Positions 16,670-24,203 of a stretch of DNA of 64,000 nucleotides are shown here, in pieces. Origin of the DNA: Actinoplanes italicus (lineage in GTDB: Bacteria > Actinomycetota > Actinomycetes > Mycobacteriales > Micromonosporaceae). The DNA lies in NCBI RefSeq assembly GCF_003001815.1, contig NZ_PVMZ01000008.1, positions 186,001 to 250,000 on the forward strand, read 5' to 3'. The translations under genes were made by a program, and so were the position numbers. The notes under the pieces were generated by a model. The model did no database searches. It saw nothing but the letters and a program-made list of their open reading frames with translations, and was not told where the DNA came from. Position 1 is the stretch's first letter. Every line of letters starts with the position of its first letter.

Positions 16670-16951
16670 ATCGATCCTCCACTCGCTCCGGGTCTGCGCC
16701 AGAGCGTGTACGACACCGGCCGGAACTGGTCGCACACCGCGTCCGCCTCCGCGGTCCCGCCGCATGGGTTCATGGTTCGTGTGACGACCGACTTGAAGAT
16801 TTCTGCAACTCCGAAACTTCTGATCACTTCAGGTCGCGGTGCGTCGTGGGCACGCATACATAGAGCAACCTCAGCGGTACGCCGTAACCGGGCCCGCACC
16901 TCGGCGGTTGGATGCGGGTAGAGCTGGAATCTCGGCGAAGGGGGGCATGGC

Positions 16952-17287
16952 ATGTCGGTGCCGCTGTACCAGGCGAAGGCCGAGATGTTCCGGACCCTCG
17001 GGCACCCGGTCCGGATCCGGGTGCTGGAGCTGCTCCAGAACGGTCCCCGGCCGGTCCGTGACCTGCTCGCCGAGATCGACGTCGAGGCGTCGAACCTGTC
17101 TCAGCAGCTGGCCGTCCTGCGGCGGGCCGGCATCGTCACCTCGTTCCGGGACGGGGCGCTCGTCATGTACGCCCTCAGCACTCCGGATGTCGCCGACCTG
17201 CTGGCGGCCGGCCGCCGGATCCTGGGCGCCGTCCTCACCGATCGGGACGGCCTGCTGGTGGAGCTGCGGTCACAGACCCCGCGCTGA
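16952..17287 (+). CDS. ArsR-family transcriptional regulator
   Basis: 111 residues with the ArsR winged helix: MFRTLGHPVRIRVLELLQNG, VRDLLAEIDVEASNLSQQLA, VLRRAGIVTSFRDGALVMYA. No Cys pair of the metal-binding kind is seen, so it probably senses something other than arsenic. It stands alone, convergent with the pseudokinase gene (6 bp between stops). The 282-bp region upstream contains only low-complexity promoter-like sequence. Confidence 0.88.
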   Translation: MSVPLYQAKAEMFRTLGHPVRIRVLELLQNGPRPVRDLLAEIDVEASNLSQQLAVLRRAGIVTSFRDGALVMYALSTPDVADLLAAGRRILGAVLTDRDGLLVELRSQTPR

Positions 17288-17293
17288 GCCGGG

Positions 17294-18130
17294 TCAGCGG
17301 TCGCGCCGGCGCGGTTCTCTTCGTCCGGGCAGGAGCGACATCAGTGCCAGCAGTGGAAAGACGCGCTTGGGGGCGTACGACATCTCCGGGCTCTTGATCT
17401 CGGGGGTTGCCGGTGGCGTGCTCACGGCGCCCTCCGGCCCTCGCACCCGTCGCAGCCGATCCGCGAAGACCGCCATCGAATCGATCGCCGGGACCGGCGT
17501 CAGAACCTCGTCGAACAGCTCGGTCAGGCCCGGCCAGTCCCCGATGAGCCGGTCGTCAGGCTCGCCGCGACCCGGCCACCGACCGCCGGTGAGTGCCTCG
17601 AACAGCAGTGCGGCCAATTCGGTGACGTCACCGGCCGGAATCCGTGCCCGGGTGGGCCGCGGCACGGCGAAATCGGTCAGCTTCGGCGCGCCTGACGTGT
17701 CGACGAGGATGTGCTCGGCCCGGATCCGGCCGTGCACCATCGGCGGACGCAGTGAATGCGCCCAGGCCAGTGCGTCGGCCAGCACGATCACGAGTCGCAG
17801 GGAGTCGGCCGGGGACGGCGGCTCGTCGCGGAGAATCTCGGACAGGAGGCGGCCCTCGGTCCAGTCGAGAGCGAGCCACGGCCGGCCGGTCTTGGTGATC
17901 CCGCCCGCCCGGACCGGGATAATCGTCGGATTACGTCCCAAACCGACCGAAGCGGCGACATGTGTGGCGAAGGCGGCTTCCTCGGAGCGTCCACTGACGA
18001 ACCGGTGGAAAAGCTTGAGGCCCGCCCAGCGGCCGGCCCGCTCGTCCCAGGCCCGGTAGACGTCGGCCTCCGCGCCCGTCCCGATCCGTTCCAGGCGGGT
18101 GTAGCCGGCCGGGGTGTCTATCCCCGCCAC
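17294..18130 (-). CDS. Serine/threonine pseudokinase
   Basis: 278 residues with a protein-kinase fold. The Gly-rich loop (RIGTGAEADVYRAWD) and lysine (GLKLF, K39) are present, but the catalytic loop reads HGRIRAEHIL instead of HRDLKPENIL and the DFG reads DFA. Loss of the HRD Asp and the Asn predicts no phosphotransfer; it may bind nucleotide or scaffold. I prefer the GTG at 18130, which has GAGGGAGG six bases upstream; an ATG at 18154 would add 8 residues. The tail is basic (REPRRRDR). No obvious partner gene. Confidence 0.8.
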   Translation of the reverse strand: MAGIDTPAGYTRLERIGTGAEADVYRAWDERAGRWAGLKLFHRFVSGRSEEAAFATHVAASVGLGRNPTIIPVRAGGITKTGRPWLALDWTEGRLLSEILRDEPPSPADSLRLVIVLADALAWAHSLRPPMVHGRIRAEHILVDTSGAPKLTDFAVPRPTRARIPAGDVTELAALLFEALTGGRWPGRGEPDDRLIGDWPGLTELFDEVLTPVPAIDSMAVFADRLRRVRGPEGAVSTPPATPEIKSPEMSYAPKRVFPLLALMSLLPGRREPRRRDR

Positions 18131-18235
18131 GTATCCGCCTCCCTCGCGCAGCATGAACCACGCATCTCACCCGAGCGCTTCCGCGGCGGCAACGCCTTCC
18201 CGGTCAGCAAGACCATTCTAAGGACCGTTGCGGGC

Positions 18236-18562
18236 CTACTTCGGGGGTAGCGAGCACGCGAAGTCCACGCCCGCCCGCAGCCATCGGGCCAGGCCGTCGT
18301 CGTCGAGGCGATCGCCGTCGACGACGACCCAGTTCTTCATCGGCCGGCCGGTGAAGTCGAACACCCTGGTCCCCGGCTCGGCGAGAGCCGTCTCGGCGAC
18401 CTCGGCACCGAGTCGCACGATCAGGTCGTCGCCCATCACACCGACCGCCAGGTTGCCGTGCACCATGAACGTGATCCCGCCGAACATCTTCCGGTCGGTC
18501 ACACCGTCGACATCGCCGAGGGCGTCCCGGATCCGCTCAGCGAGCACCTGATCAAAAGCCAT
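18236..18562 (-). CDS. TfoX N-terminal domain protein
   Basis: 108 residues. AERIRDALGDVDGVTDRKMFGG and ITFMVHGNLAVGVMGDDLIVRL, followed by FTGRPMKNWVVV, match the TfoX/Sxy N-terminal domain. In gammaproteobacteria this domain belongs to competence regulators; in actinobacteria it is usually a small stand-alone protein of unknown role. Start taken as the ATG at 18562; 18571 is also possible. Confidence 0.87.
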   Translation of the reverse strand: MAFDQVLAERIRDALGDVDGVTDRKMFGGITFMVHGNLAVGVMGDDLIVRLGAEVAETALAEPGTRVFDFTGRPMKNWVVVDGDRLDDDGLARWLRAGVDFACSLPPK

Positions 18563-18640
18563 ACCAACCAACTTATGCGCAGGTACGGGCGAAGCCGGTT
18601 CGCGGGCGCCGTTGACCGCGAACCGGTGATCTCACCGGCG

Positions 18641-19438
18641 TCAGATACCCCGGTAGCCCGCAATGGTGTCGGCCAGGATCTCCCGGCCGGGCCGCTGCCA
18701 GAGCTCCTCGTTCATCACCTCGACCTCGATCGGGCCGGTGTAGCCGGCCTTCTCGACCGCGGCGTGGAAGGCGCGAATGTCGACACAGCCGTCCCCGGGC
18801 AGGCCCCGGCCGGTGAGCACGCCGGCCGGCAACGGGGTGATCCAGTCGGCGAGCTGGTAGATCGCGATCCGGTCGCCGGCCGCCTCGATCTTCGGCAGCA
18901 CGGTGTCGTCCCACCACAGGTGGTAGGTGTCGACGGTGACACCGACCTGGCCGACCGGGTGCTGCTCGGCGATGGCCATCGCCTGGTCCCACGTGTTGAT
19001 GACGCAACGGTCCGCGGCGTACATCGGGTGAAGAGGTTCGATCGCCAGGGTCACCCCGGCAGCCGCCGCATGCGGGACCAGCTGAGCGATCGCGTCGGCG
19101 ACGTGGGCCCGCGCGCCGGCGATGTCCTTCGAGCCCTCCGGCAGGCCGCCCGACACCAGCACCAGGACCGGTGCTCCCAGCGCGGCCGTCTCGTCGATGG
19201 CCCGGCGGTTCTCGTCGAACCAGCCGTCGAGCTGGAAGAAGCCACTCCGGCAGAGCGTCGTGACGGTCAGACCGGCGTCGCGGACCAGGGCGGCGGAGCG
19301 CTCCAGGCCGTACTCGGCGACCGGCTCGCGCCACAGCGCGACCTTGTCGACCTCGGCCTCGACCAGGCCCTTGACCAGGTCGGTCAGCTCCCAGTGCTTG
19401 GCCGTGATCTGGTTGAAGGAGAACCTGTCGCTGCTCAT
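18641..19438 (-). CDS. Sugar phosphate isomerase/epimerase (xylose isomerase-like TIM barrel)
   Basis: 265 residues of AP endonuclease family 2 fold. Metal ligands are suggested by TLAIEPLHPM, GVTVDTYHLWWDD and IEVEVMNEELW near the C-terminus. It probably isomerises or epimerises a keto-sugar or keto-polyol. Its ATG overlaps the stop of the DUF993 gene (ATGA), so it is the third, coupled gene of an operon with DUF993 and a Gfo/Idh/MocA dehydrogenase. The substrate is unknown. Confidence 0.88.
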   Translation of the reverse strand: MSSDRFSFNQITAKHWELTDLVKGLVEAEVDKVALWREPVAEYGLERSAALVRDAGLTVTTLCRSGFFQLDGWFDENRRAIDETAALGAPVLVLVSGGLPEGSKDIAGARAHVADAIAQLVPHAAAAGVTLAIEPLHPMYAADRCVINTWDQAMAIAEQHPVGQVGVTVDTYHLWWDDTVLPKIEAAGDRIAIYQLADWITPLPAGVLTGRGLPGDGCVDIRAFHAAVEKAGYTGPIEVEVMNEELWQRPGREILADTIAGYRGI

Positions 19439-20568
19439 CCGGCCACCACCTCGAAGAATCGGTTCGCCCGGTGAGCGGCCACGTCGGGGTCGAGGAACAG
19501 ATTCGCGTCGTTGGCCAGCTCGACCAGCTTGGCGAAGTGCGGCACCGAGCGGCCCGACTGCAGCCCGCCGACCATGGTGAAGTGTTCCTGGTGGCCGTTG
19601 AGCCAGGCGAGGAAGACGATGCCGGTCTTGTAGTAGAAAGTCGGCTTCTGGAAGATGTGCCGCGACAGCGGGACGGTCGGGTCGAGGCACCGGTTGTACG
19701 ACTCGCGGTCGCCCCGGTCCAGAGCCTCGAGCGCGCCCGCGGCGGCCGGCGCGATGGCCGCGAAGATCCCGAGCAGCGCGTCCGAGTAACCCTTGTCGTC
19801 GCCCATGATCAGCGTCGGGTAGTTGAAGTCGTCGCCCGTGTACATCCGGACACCGTCCGGCAGGCGGCGGCGCAGCCGGATCTCGTGGTCGGCGTCGAGC
19901 AGCGAGATCTTGATGCCGTCGACCTTGGCCGGGTTGCTGTTGATCAGCTCCAGGACCGTCTCGGTGGCCTTGTCCACGTCGGACGAACCCCAGTAGCCCT
20001 CCAGGGCCGGGTCGAACGCGGTGCCGAGCCAGTGCAGCACGACCGGCTTGTCCGACTCGTTCAGCAGCTCACGGTAGATCCGGAGGTAGTCGTCGGCGTC
20101 CCGGGCCGTGGCGGCGAGATGCCGGCTGCACATCAGCACCGGGTTCGCACCGGCGGTGAGAACGTCGGCGAGCTGCTCGGAGTACGCCTTCCGGACCTGA
20201 TCGAGGGTCACCTGGCCGGGCGCCAGCTGATCGGTGGCGACACCGGCCACGATGCGCCCACCGGCTTCCGCGGCGCTCCGCCTGATCAGCTCCTTGGTGG
20301 CCGCGTAGTCGAGGCCCATGCCCCGCTGGGCGGTGTCCATGGCCTCGGCCACACCGAAGCCGTACGACCAGAGGTGCCGGCGGAACGCCAGCGTGGACTC
20401 CCAGTCGAGGGCGGCCGGAGCGCCCGGCGCGTTCTCCGCGAACGGGTCGGCCACGACGTGCGCGGCGGCGTAAGCGATCCGCCGGCTCGGCGGAGCGGCC
20501 GGCGGACCCCAGTCGGCCTCGGTGGACAGGGGCAGCCTGCGGCCGCCGGGAAGGTTCACGACACCCAT
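19435..20568 (-). CDS. DUF993 family protein (DHDPS-like aldolase fold)
   Basis: 377 residues. Starts MGVVNLPGGRRLPL and contains ESTLAFRRHLWSYGFGVAEA, CSRHLAATARDADDYLRIYR, KVDGIKISLLDADHEIRLRR and YTGDDFNYPTLIMGDD, as in DUF993, a dihydrodipicolinate-synthase-like group with a central Lys (GIKISLL). By fold it could be a retro-aldolase or hydratase on an oxidised sugar. One base separates its ATG from the dehydrogenase stop. Reaction not established by the sequence. Confidence 0.85.
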   Translation of the reverse strand: MGVVNLPGGRRLPLSTEADWGPPAAPPSRRIAYAAAHVVADPFAENAPGAPAALDWESTLAFRRHLWSYGFGVAEAMDTAQRGMGLDYAATKELIRRSAAEAGGRIVAGVATDQLAPGQVTLDQVRKAYSEQLADVLTAGANPVLMCSRHLAATARDADDYLRIYRELLNESDKPVVLHWLGTAFDPALEGYWGSSDVDKATETVLELINSNPAKVDGIKISLLDADHEIRLRRRLPDGVRMYTGDDFNYPTLIMGDDKGYSDALLGIFAAIAPAAAGALEALDRGDRESYNRCLDPTVPLSRHIFQKPTFYYKTGIVFLAWLNGHQEHFTMVGGLQSGRSVPHFAKLVELANDANLFLDPDVAAHRANRFFEVVAG

Positions 20569-20569
20569 G

Positions 20570-21721
20570 TCAGGCTTCCCCGATCGCGATCCGGCGGCCC
20601 TCGCGCGCCGACTGCAGACCGGCCTCGGCCAGGCGAACGCCACGGGCACCCGACTCGAAGTCCCAGTGGAACGTCTCGCCCGCGACGACGTGCCGCAGGA
20701 ACGCCTCCCACTGGACCTTGAAGCCGTTGTCGAACTCCTCGTTGTCCGGCACCTCGCTCCACTCGTCGCGGAACGACTTGCCGGTGAGCGGCAGATCCGG
20801 GTTCCACACCGGCTTCGGGGTGCCCGCCCGGTGCTGGATCTTGCAGCCGCGCAGGCCGGCGACGGCGCTGCCGTGGGTGCCGTCGACCTGGAACTCGACC
20901 AGCTCGTCCCGGTTGACCCGGACCGTCCAGGAGGAGTTGAGCTGAGCGATGATGCCGCCCTCCAGCTCGAAGATCGCGTAGGCGGCGTCGTCGGCGTCGG
21001 CCGTGTACTCGTCACCGCGCTCGTCGACCCGCTTGGTGATGTGGGTGGCCGTGGTCGCCTGGACCGTGCGGACGTTGCCGAACAGCTCCTCGAGCACGTA
21101 GTTCCAGTGCGGGAACATGTCCATCACGATGCCGCCGCCGTCGGCGAGCCGGTAGTTCCAGCTCGGCCGCTGAGCGACCTGCCAGTCGCCCTCGAAGACC
21201 CAGTAGCCGAACTCACCGCGTACCGAAAGGATCTGTCCGAAGAATCCGCCGTCGATCAGGCGCTTGAGCTTGCGGAGGCCGGGCAGGAAGAGCTTGTCCT
21301 GCACCACGCCGTTCTTGATGTTCGCGGCGGTGGCCAGCTCGGCCAGTTCCAGCGAGGCCGCCGAGCTCTCGGCCAGCGGCTTCTCGGTGTAGACGTGCTT
21401 GCCGGCGGTGATCGCCTGGCGGATCGCCTTCTCCCGCCGCGAGGTCACCTGGGCGTCGAAGTAGATCTCCACGTCCGGCCGGGCGAGCGCCGCGTCGAGA
21501 TCCGTGGTCCACTCGGTGAGGCCGTGCTGGGCCGCGATGGCGGCGAGCTTGTCGGGGTCACGACCGACCAGGATCGGCTCGGGCCAGATGTGCCCGCCGC
21601 CGGCGAGCGGCACGCCACCCTGCTCACGGATGGCGAGAAGGGAGCGGACCAGATGCTGCCGGTAGCCCATCCGGCCGGTGACACCGTTGACGACGATTCC
21701 GATCGTTCTACGCGCTGCCAT
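20570..21721 (-). CDS. Gfo/Idh/MocA family oxidoreductase
   Basis: 383 residues. The N-terminal Rossmann domain begins TIGIVVNGVTGRMGYRQHLV, with the conserved EKP (GKHVYTEKPLAES) whose Lys helps catalysis; the C-terminal GFO_IDH_MocA domain has GEFGYWVFEGDWQ and GGIVMDMFPHWNYVLEELFG. It should oxidise a sugar or polyol hydroxyl with NAD(P). First gene of a three-gene catabolic operon; GGAGGG lies about 8 nt before the ATG, and a LacI-type palindrome lies 24-39 bp upstream. Confidence 0.92.
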   Translation of the reverse strand: MAARRTIGIVVNGVTGRMGYRQHLVRSLLAIREQGGVPLAGGGHIWPEPILVGRDPDKLAAIAAQHGLTEWTTDLDAALARPDVEIYFDAQVTSRREKAIRQAITAGKHVYTEKPLAESSAASLELAELATAANIKNGVVQDKLFLPGLRKLKRLIDGGFFGQILSVRGEFGYWVFEGDWQVAQRPSWNYRLADGGGIVMDMFPHWNYVLEELFGNVRTVQATTATHITKRVDERGDEYTADADDAAYAIFELEGGIIAQLNSSWTVRVNRDELVEFQVDGTHGSAVAGLRGCKIQHRAGTPKPVWNPDLPLTGKSFRDEWSEVPDNEEFDNGFKVQWEAFLRHVVAGETFHWDFESGARGVRLAEAGLQSAREGRRIAIGEA

Positions 21722-21744
21722 TCGGTATCCCTCCGGAGGTTAAT

Positions 21745-21760
21745 AGGAAAGCGCTTTCCT
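21745..21760 (-). promoter_or_regulatory. LacI/GalR-family operator
   Basis: AGGAAAGCGCTTTCCT is a perfect 16-bp palindrome with the central CpG typical of LacI-family operators (GAAAGCGCTTTC core). It lies between the promoter and the ribosome-binding site of the dehydrogenase, a position for sugar-inducible repression. The repressor gene is not in the window. Confidence 0.88.
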
Positions 21761-21919
21761 GCTGCTGGCAGCGTAGGCGTACAAACTCCTTACGACAAGT
21801 CCTAGTTGATCACCACTGGCTGTCGGCCCTGCCAGAGCCGTTTCAGAGCCGTCCACCTGCTGGACTGTGGCACCTCGTCGGGTGACCGAACCGGGCCCTC
21901 GTCAGCCATGTTCACCCAA

Positions 21920-22072
21920 CCACGTCCGTCCGGCCACGCCGTCAGCCACGTCCGTCCGGCCACGTCCGTCAGCCACGTCCGTCCGGCCACGTTCGCCCGG
22001 CCACGTCCGCCCGGCCACGTCCGTCAGCCACGTCCGTCCGGCCACGTTCGCCCGGCCACGTCCGTCAGCCGC
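21920..22072. repeat. GC-rich short tandem repeat array
   Basis: About eight degenerate units built from CCACGTCCGTCCGG and CCACGTCCGTCAG in alternation (unit 17-20 bp). No consistent reading frame or ribosome-binding site goes with it. It begins the 1.33-kb gene-free stretch 21722-23053. Confidence 0.8.
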
Positions 22073-22209
22073 GTGAAAGGCGGGTCCGGCAGATGTCCGG
22101 CGCGTTCCACTCGGCGAGCAGATCCGGCAGGTGCGGCGCGTGCGGGCCGGCCGACTCGATCAGCCGCGGTCGATGCCCCACGAAGGGCACGTTGCGAGGC
22201 CACCACCCT

Positions 22210-22546
22210 GACAGATCTTGTGAGGTTCGGGTCGAGATGACGGCCGAACCTCACAAGATCTGTCGCATTGACGGGCAGCGCGGCGGCGGCGACGGCGCGA
22301 CGTGCGGCGACGGCGACGGCGACGGCGCGGCGGTGCGGCCGTCCACCCGCGCCGCAACCGCTTGACAGCGACCCGCACAGATCTTGCGCGCCTGCCATCG
22401 CCAGGCAGCGGATCTTGTGCAGCTGTCAGCGCTAGATCGCGGATCTTGTGCGGCGTTGTCGGCGGTGGCGGACCTTGTGCGGGCGTTGCTGTTTGGGCAG
22501 ATCTTGTGAGGTTTCGCCCGGTAAGCAGCCGCTACTCCACAAGATC
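22210..22546. repeat. Cluster of GATCTTGTG motifs with a 21-bp perfect inverted repeat
   Basis: The word GATCTTGTG, or its complement, occurs exactly at 22214, 22252, 22411, 22442, 22500 and 22538, with one-mismatch copies at 22380 and 22471. The first two form a 21-bp perfect inverted repeat (22210-22230 and 22244-22264, 13-nt loop). No gene is convincing here. The same word reappears at 38585. Confidence 0.8.
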
Positions 22547-22807
22547 GTTCGAGGGTGGTCTCTGCGTAGACGTGGCGCGGGGAGCCTGGTGATCGCCGGG
22601 GCGGTTGTCCAGGGTGAGTGCGCTTTCGGGGTGCTGCCCTGTCCTTGTCCGCGTGGTGATCTGTGCCCGCAAACGCACCCCGAAACGCCCGTAAACGCAC
22701 CGCAGGTCACCACATACGGGCGCGATCTCCGCTACGTGGTGACCCGCGCCCATATGTGCACCGCGGATCGCCACGTAAGCGCTTGTCAGGAATGGCCGGC
22801 GGGTCGA

Positions 22808-23052
22808 GGGTGGACGCGAGAGACGGGACGCGAGAGACGGGACGCGGGAGGCGGAACGCGAGAGACGGGCGCGGGACGCGAGAGGCGGGAGGCAGGACGC
22901 GGGAGGCAGGACGCGAGAGGCAGGACGCAGGACGCGGGAGGCAGGACGCGGGAGGCAGGACGCGGGAGGCAGGACGCGGGAGGCAGGACGCGAGAGGCAG
23001 GACGCGAGAGGCAGGACGCGAGAGGCAGGACGCGAGAGGCAGGACGCGAGAG
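22808..23052. repeat. 14-bp purine-rich tandem repeat array
   Basis: Roughly seventeen copies of GGCAGGACGCGGGA or GGCAGGACGCGAGA and shorter variants run up to the stop codon of the lyase gene. The + strand is strongly purine-rich (G and A with scattered C). It is open in several frames only because of composition; I do not call a gene. Between 22600 and 22800 are further short inverted segments (GGTCACCAC / GTGGTGACC) and nothing codable. Confidence 0.85.
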
Positions 23053-23053
23053 G

Positions 23054-24145
23054 TCAGGGGAGTTCGGCCAGCAGGCGGGTGGCTGTGTCGGCTACGTCGG
23101 TGGGCGTCCACTGGAGAGCTTCGGCAGCCACGGTGATCTCGGTCATCGCCCAACCCGGCACGGTCGCGTCCTGCCAGTTGCCGGCGAACCAGACGCGGTC
23201 GCGCTCGGCGACGGTCAGCACGGCCGCGTTCAAGGCGTCCGCTGAATGGGGCAGCCACAGGCGGAACTGATGGGTGTGCGGTGGTTGCGGGAAGACCTTC
23301 GCTCCCGGCAGTTCGGCCAGGGATTCGGCGATCGTACGGGCGTGGCGCACATACTCCGGCAGCCGAGGCAACTCGCGGTCGAGCCCGGCCATCGCGATGA
23401 GTATCGCCGGCCACTGCTGGAACAGCGTCCCGCCGTACCGGTGGCGCCACGCGCGGGCGTACCGGGCCAGGTCCTCGGTCCCGGCGAGCACCGCCCCGCT
23501 GATGCCCTCGATCGACTTGTAGAACGAGACGTAGACGCTGTCCGCGAGCGACGCCACCTCGCGCAGTGAACGGCCCAGATGCGACGTCGACTCCCAGATC
23601 CGGGCACCGTCGAAGTGCACCCGGGCGCCGATCGCGCGGGTCGCCTTGACCGCGTCCACCAGCTCGTCCCAGCCCGGCAGCACGAATCCGGCGTCCCGCA
23701 GCGGCAACTCGAAGACGACGGTGCTCACCGGCTCGGCCAGGGCGGCGATGTCGGCGGCGGTCGGATTGCGCGGCCGATCCGTGGAGGCGATCCCGCGAAG
23801 GCCGGTGAGCTCGGCGTACGCGTGCCGCTCGTGCACCTCCTGGTGTCCGAGCGGGTGCAGGGCAGCCGCCGCGACACCGGTGCGGTCGGCGCCGTACCGT
23901 ACCGCCACCTGCTGTGCCATCGTGCCGGTCGGGAAGAACACCGCAGCCTGCGTGCCGAGCAGGTCGGCCACGCGCGCCTCGAGCGCCTCGACCGGCCCGT
24001 CACCGTAGAAGTCCGGCCATCCATCCAGGTCACCGCCGGCCTCGAGGTCGGCGAGCCGGTCCCGCATGGTCTTCGGACGGACGCCGGAGAGGATCCGGTC
24101 GCAGTCGCGCATCGCAACGAGCCGGCGCAGCTTCTCATCGGGCAT
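23054..24145 (-). CDS. PLP-dependent beta-eliminating lyase (threonine aldolase-like)
   Basis: 363 residues of the fold-type I aldolase/beta-eliminating lyase group. FYGDGPVEALEARVADLLGT and FFPTGTMAQQVAVR form the cofactor-phosphate region, VHFDGARIWE supplies the Asp that contacts PLP nitrogen, and YVSFYKSIEGISGAVLAG carries the Schiff-base Lys. Threonine-aldolase activity (glycine plus acetaldehyde) is the usual annotation; substrate is not certain. A purine-rich tandem repeat array abuts its 3' end. Divergent from the DUF4132 gene with only 58 bp between. Confidence 0.87.
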   Translation of the reverse strand: MPDEKLRRLVAMRDCDRILSGVRPKTMRDRLADLEAGGDLDGWPDFYGDGPVEALEARVADLLGTQAAVFFPTGTMAQQVAVRYGADRTGVAAAALHPLGHQEVHERHAYAELTGLRGIASTDRPRNPTAADIAALAEPVSTVVFELPLRDAGFVLPGWDELVDAVKATRAIGARVHFDGARIWESTSHLGRSLREVASLADSVYVSFYKSIEGISGAVLAGTEDLARYARAWRHRYGGTLFQQWPAILIAMAGLDRELPRLPEYVRHARTIAESLAELPGAKVFPQPPHTHQFRLWLPHSADALNAAVLTVAERDRVWFAGNWQDATVPGWAMTEITVAAEALQWTPTDVADTATRLLAELP

Positions 24146-24203
24146 CTGCGGATGATCGCATGATCCTCAGTTCCTGTCGGACCCTGCCGTTACTGTGCGC
24201 GCC

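Noticed and set aside
18458..19580. Long plus-strand frames opposite the TIM-barrel isomerase and DUF993 genes
   Set aside because: They are antisense shadows: codon third-position GC bias and protein family matches belong to the minus-strand genes.
22448..23245. Long open frames across the purine-rich tandem repeats
   Set aside because: They result from stop-poor GC-rich repeats; composition is low-complexity (runs of Arg, Gly, Asp), with no ribosome-binding site, and several frames are open at once.
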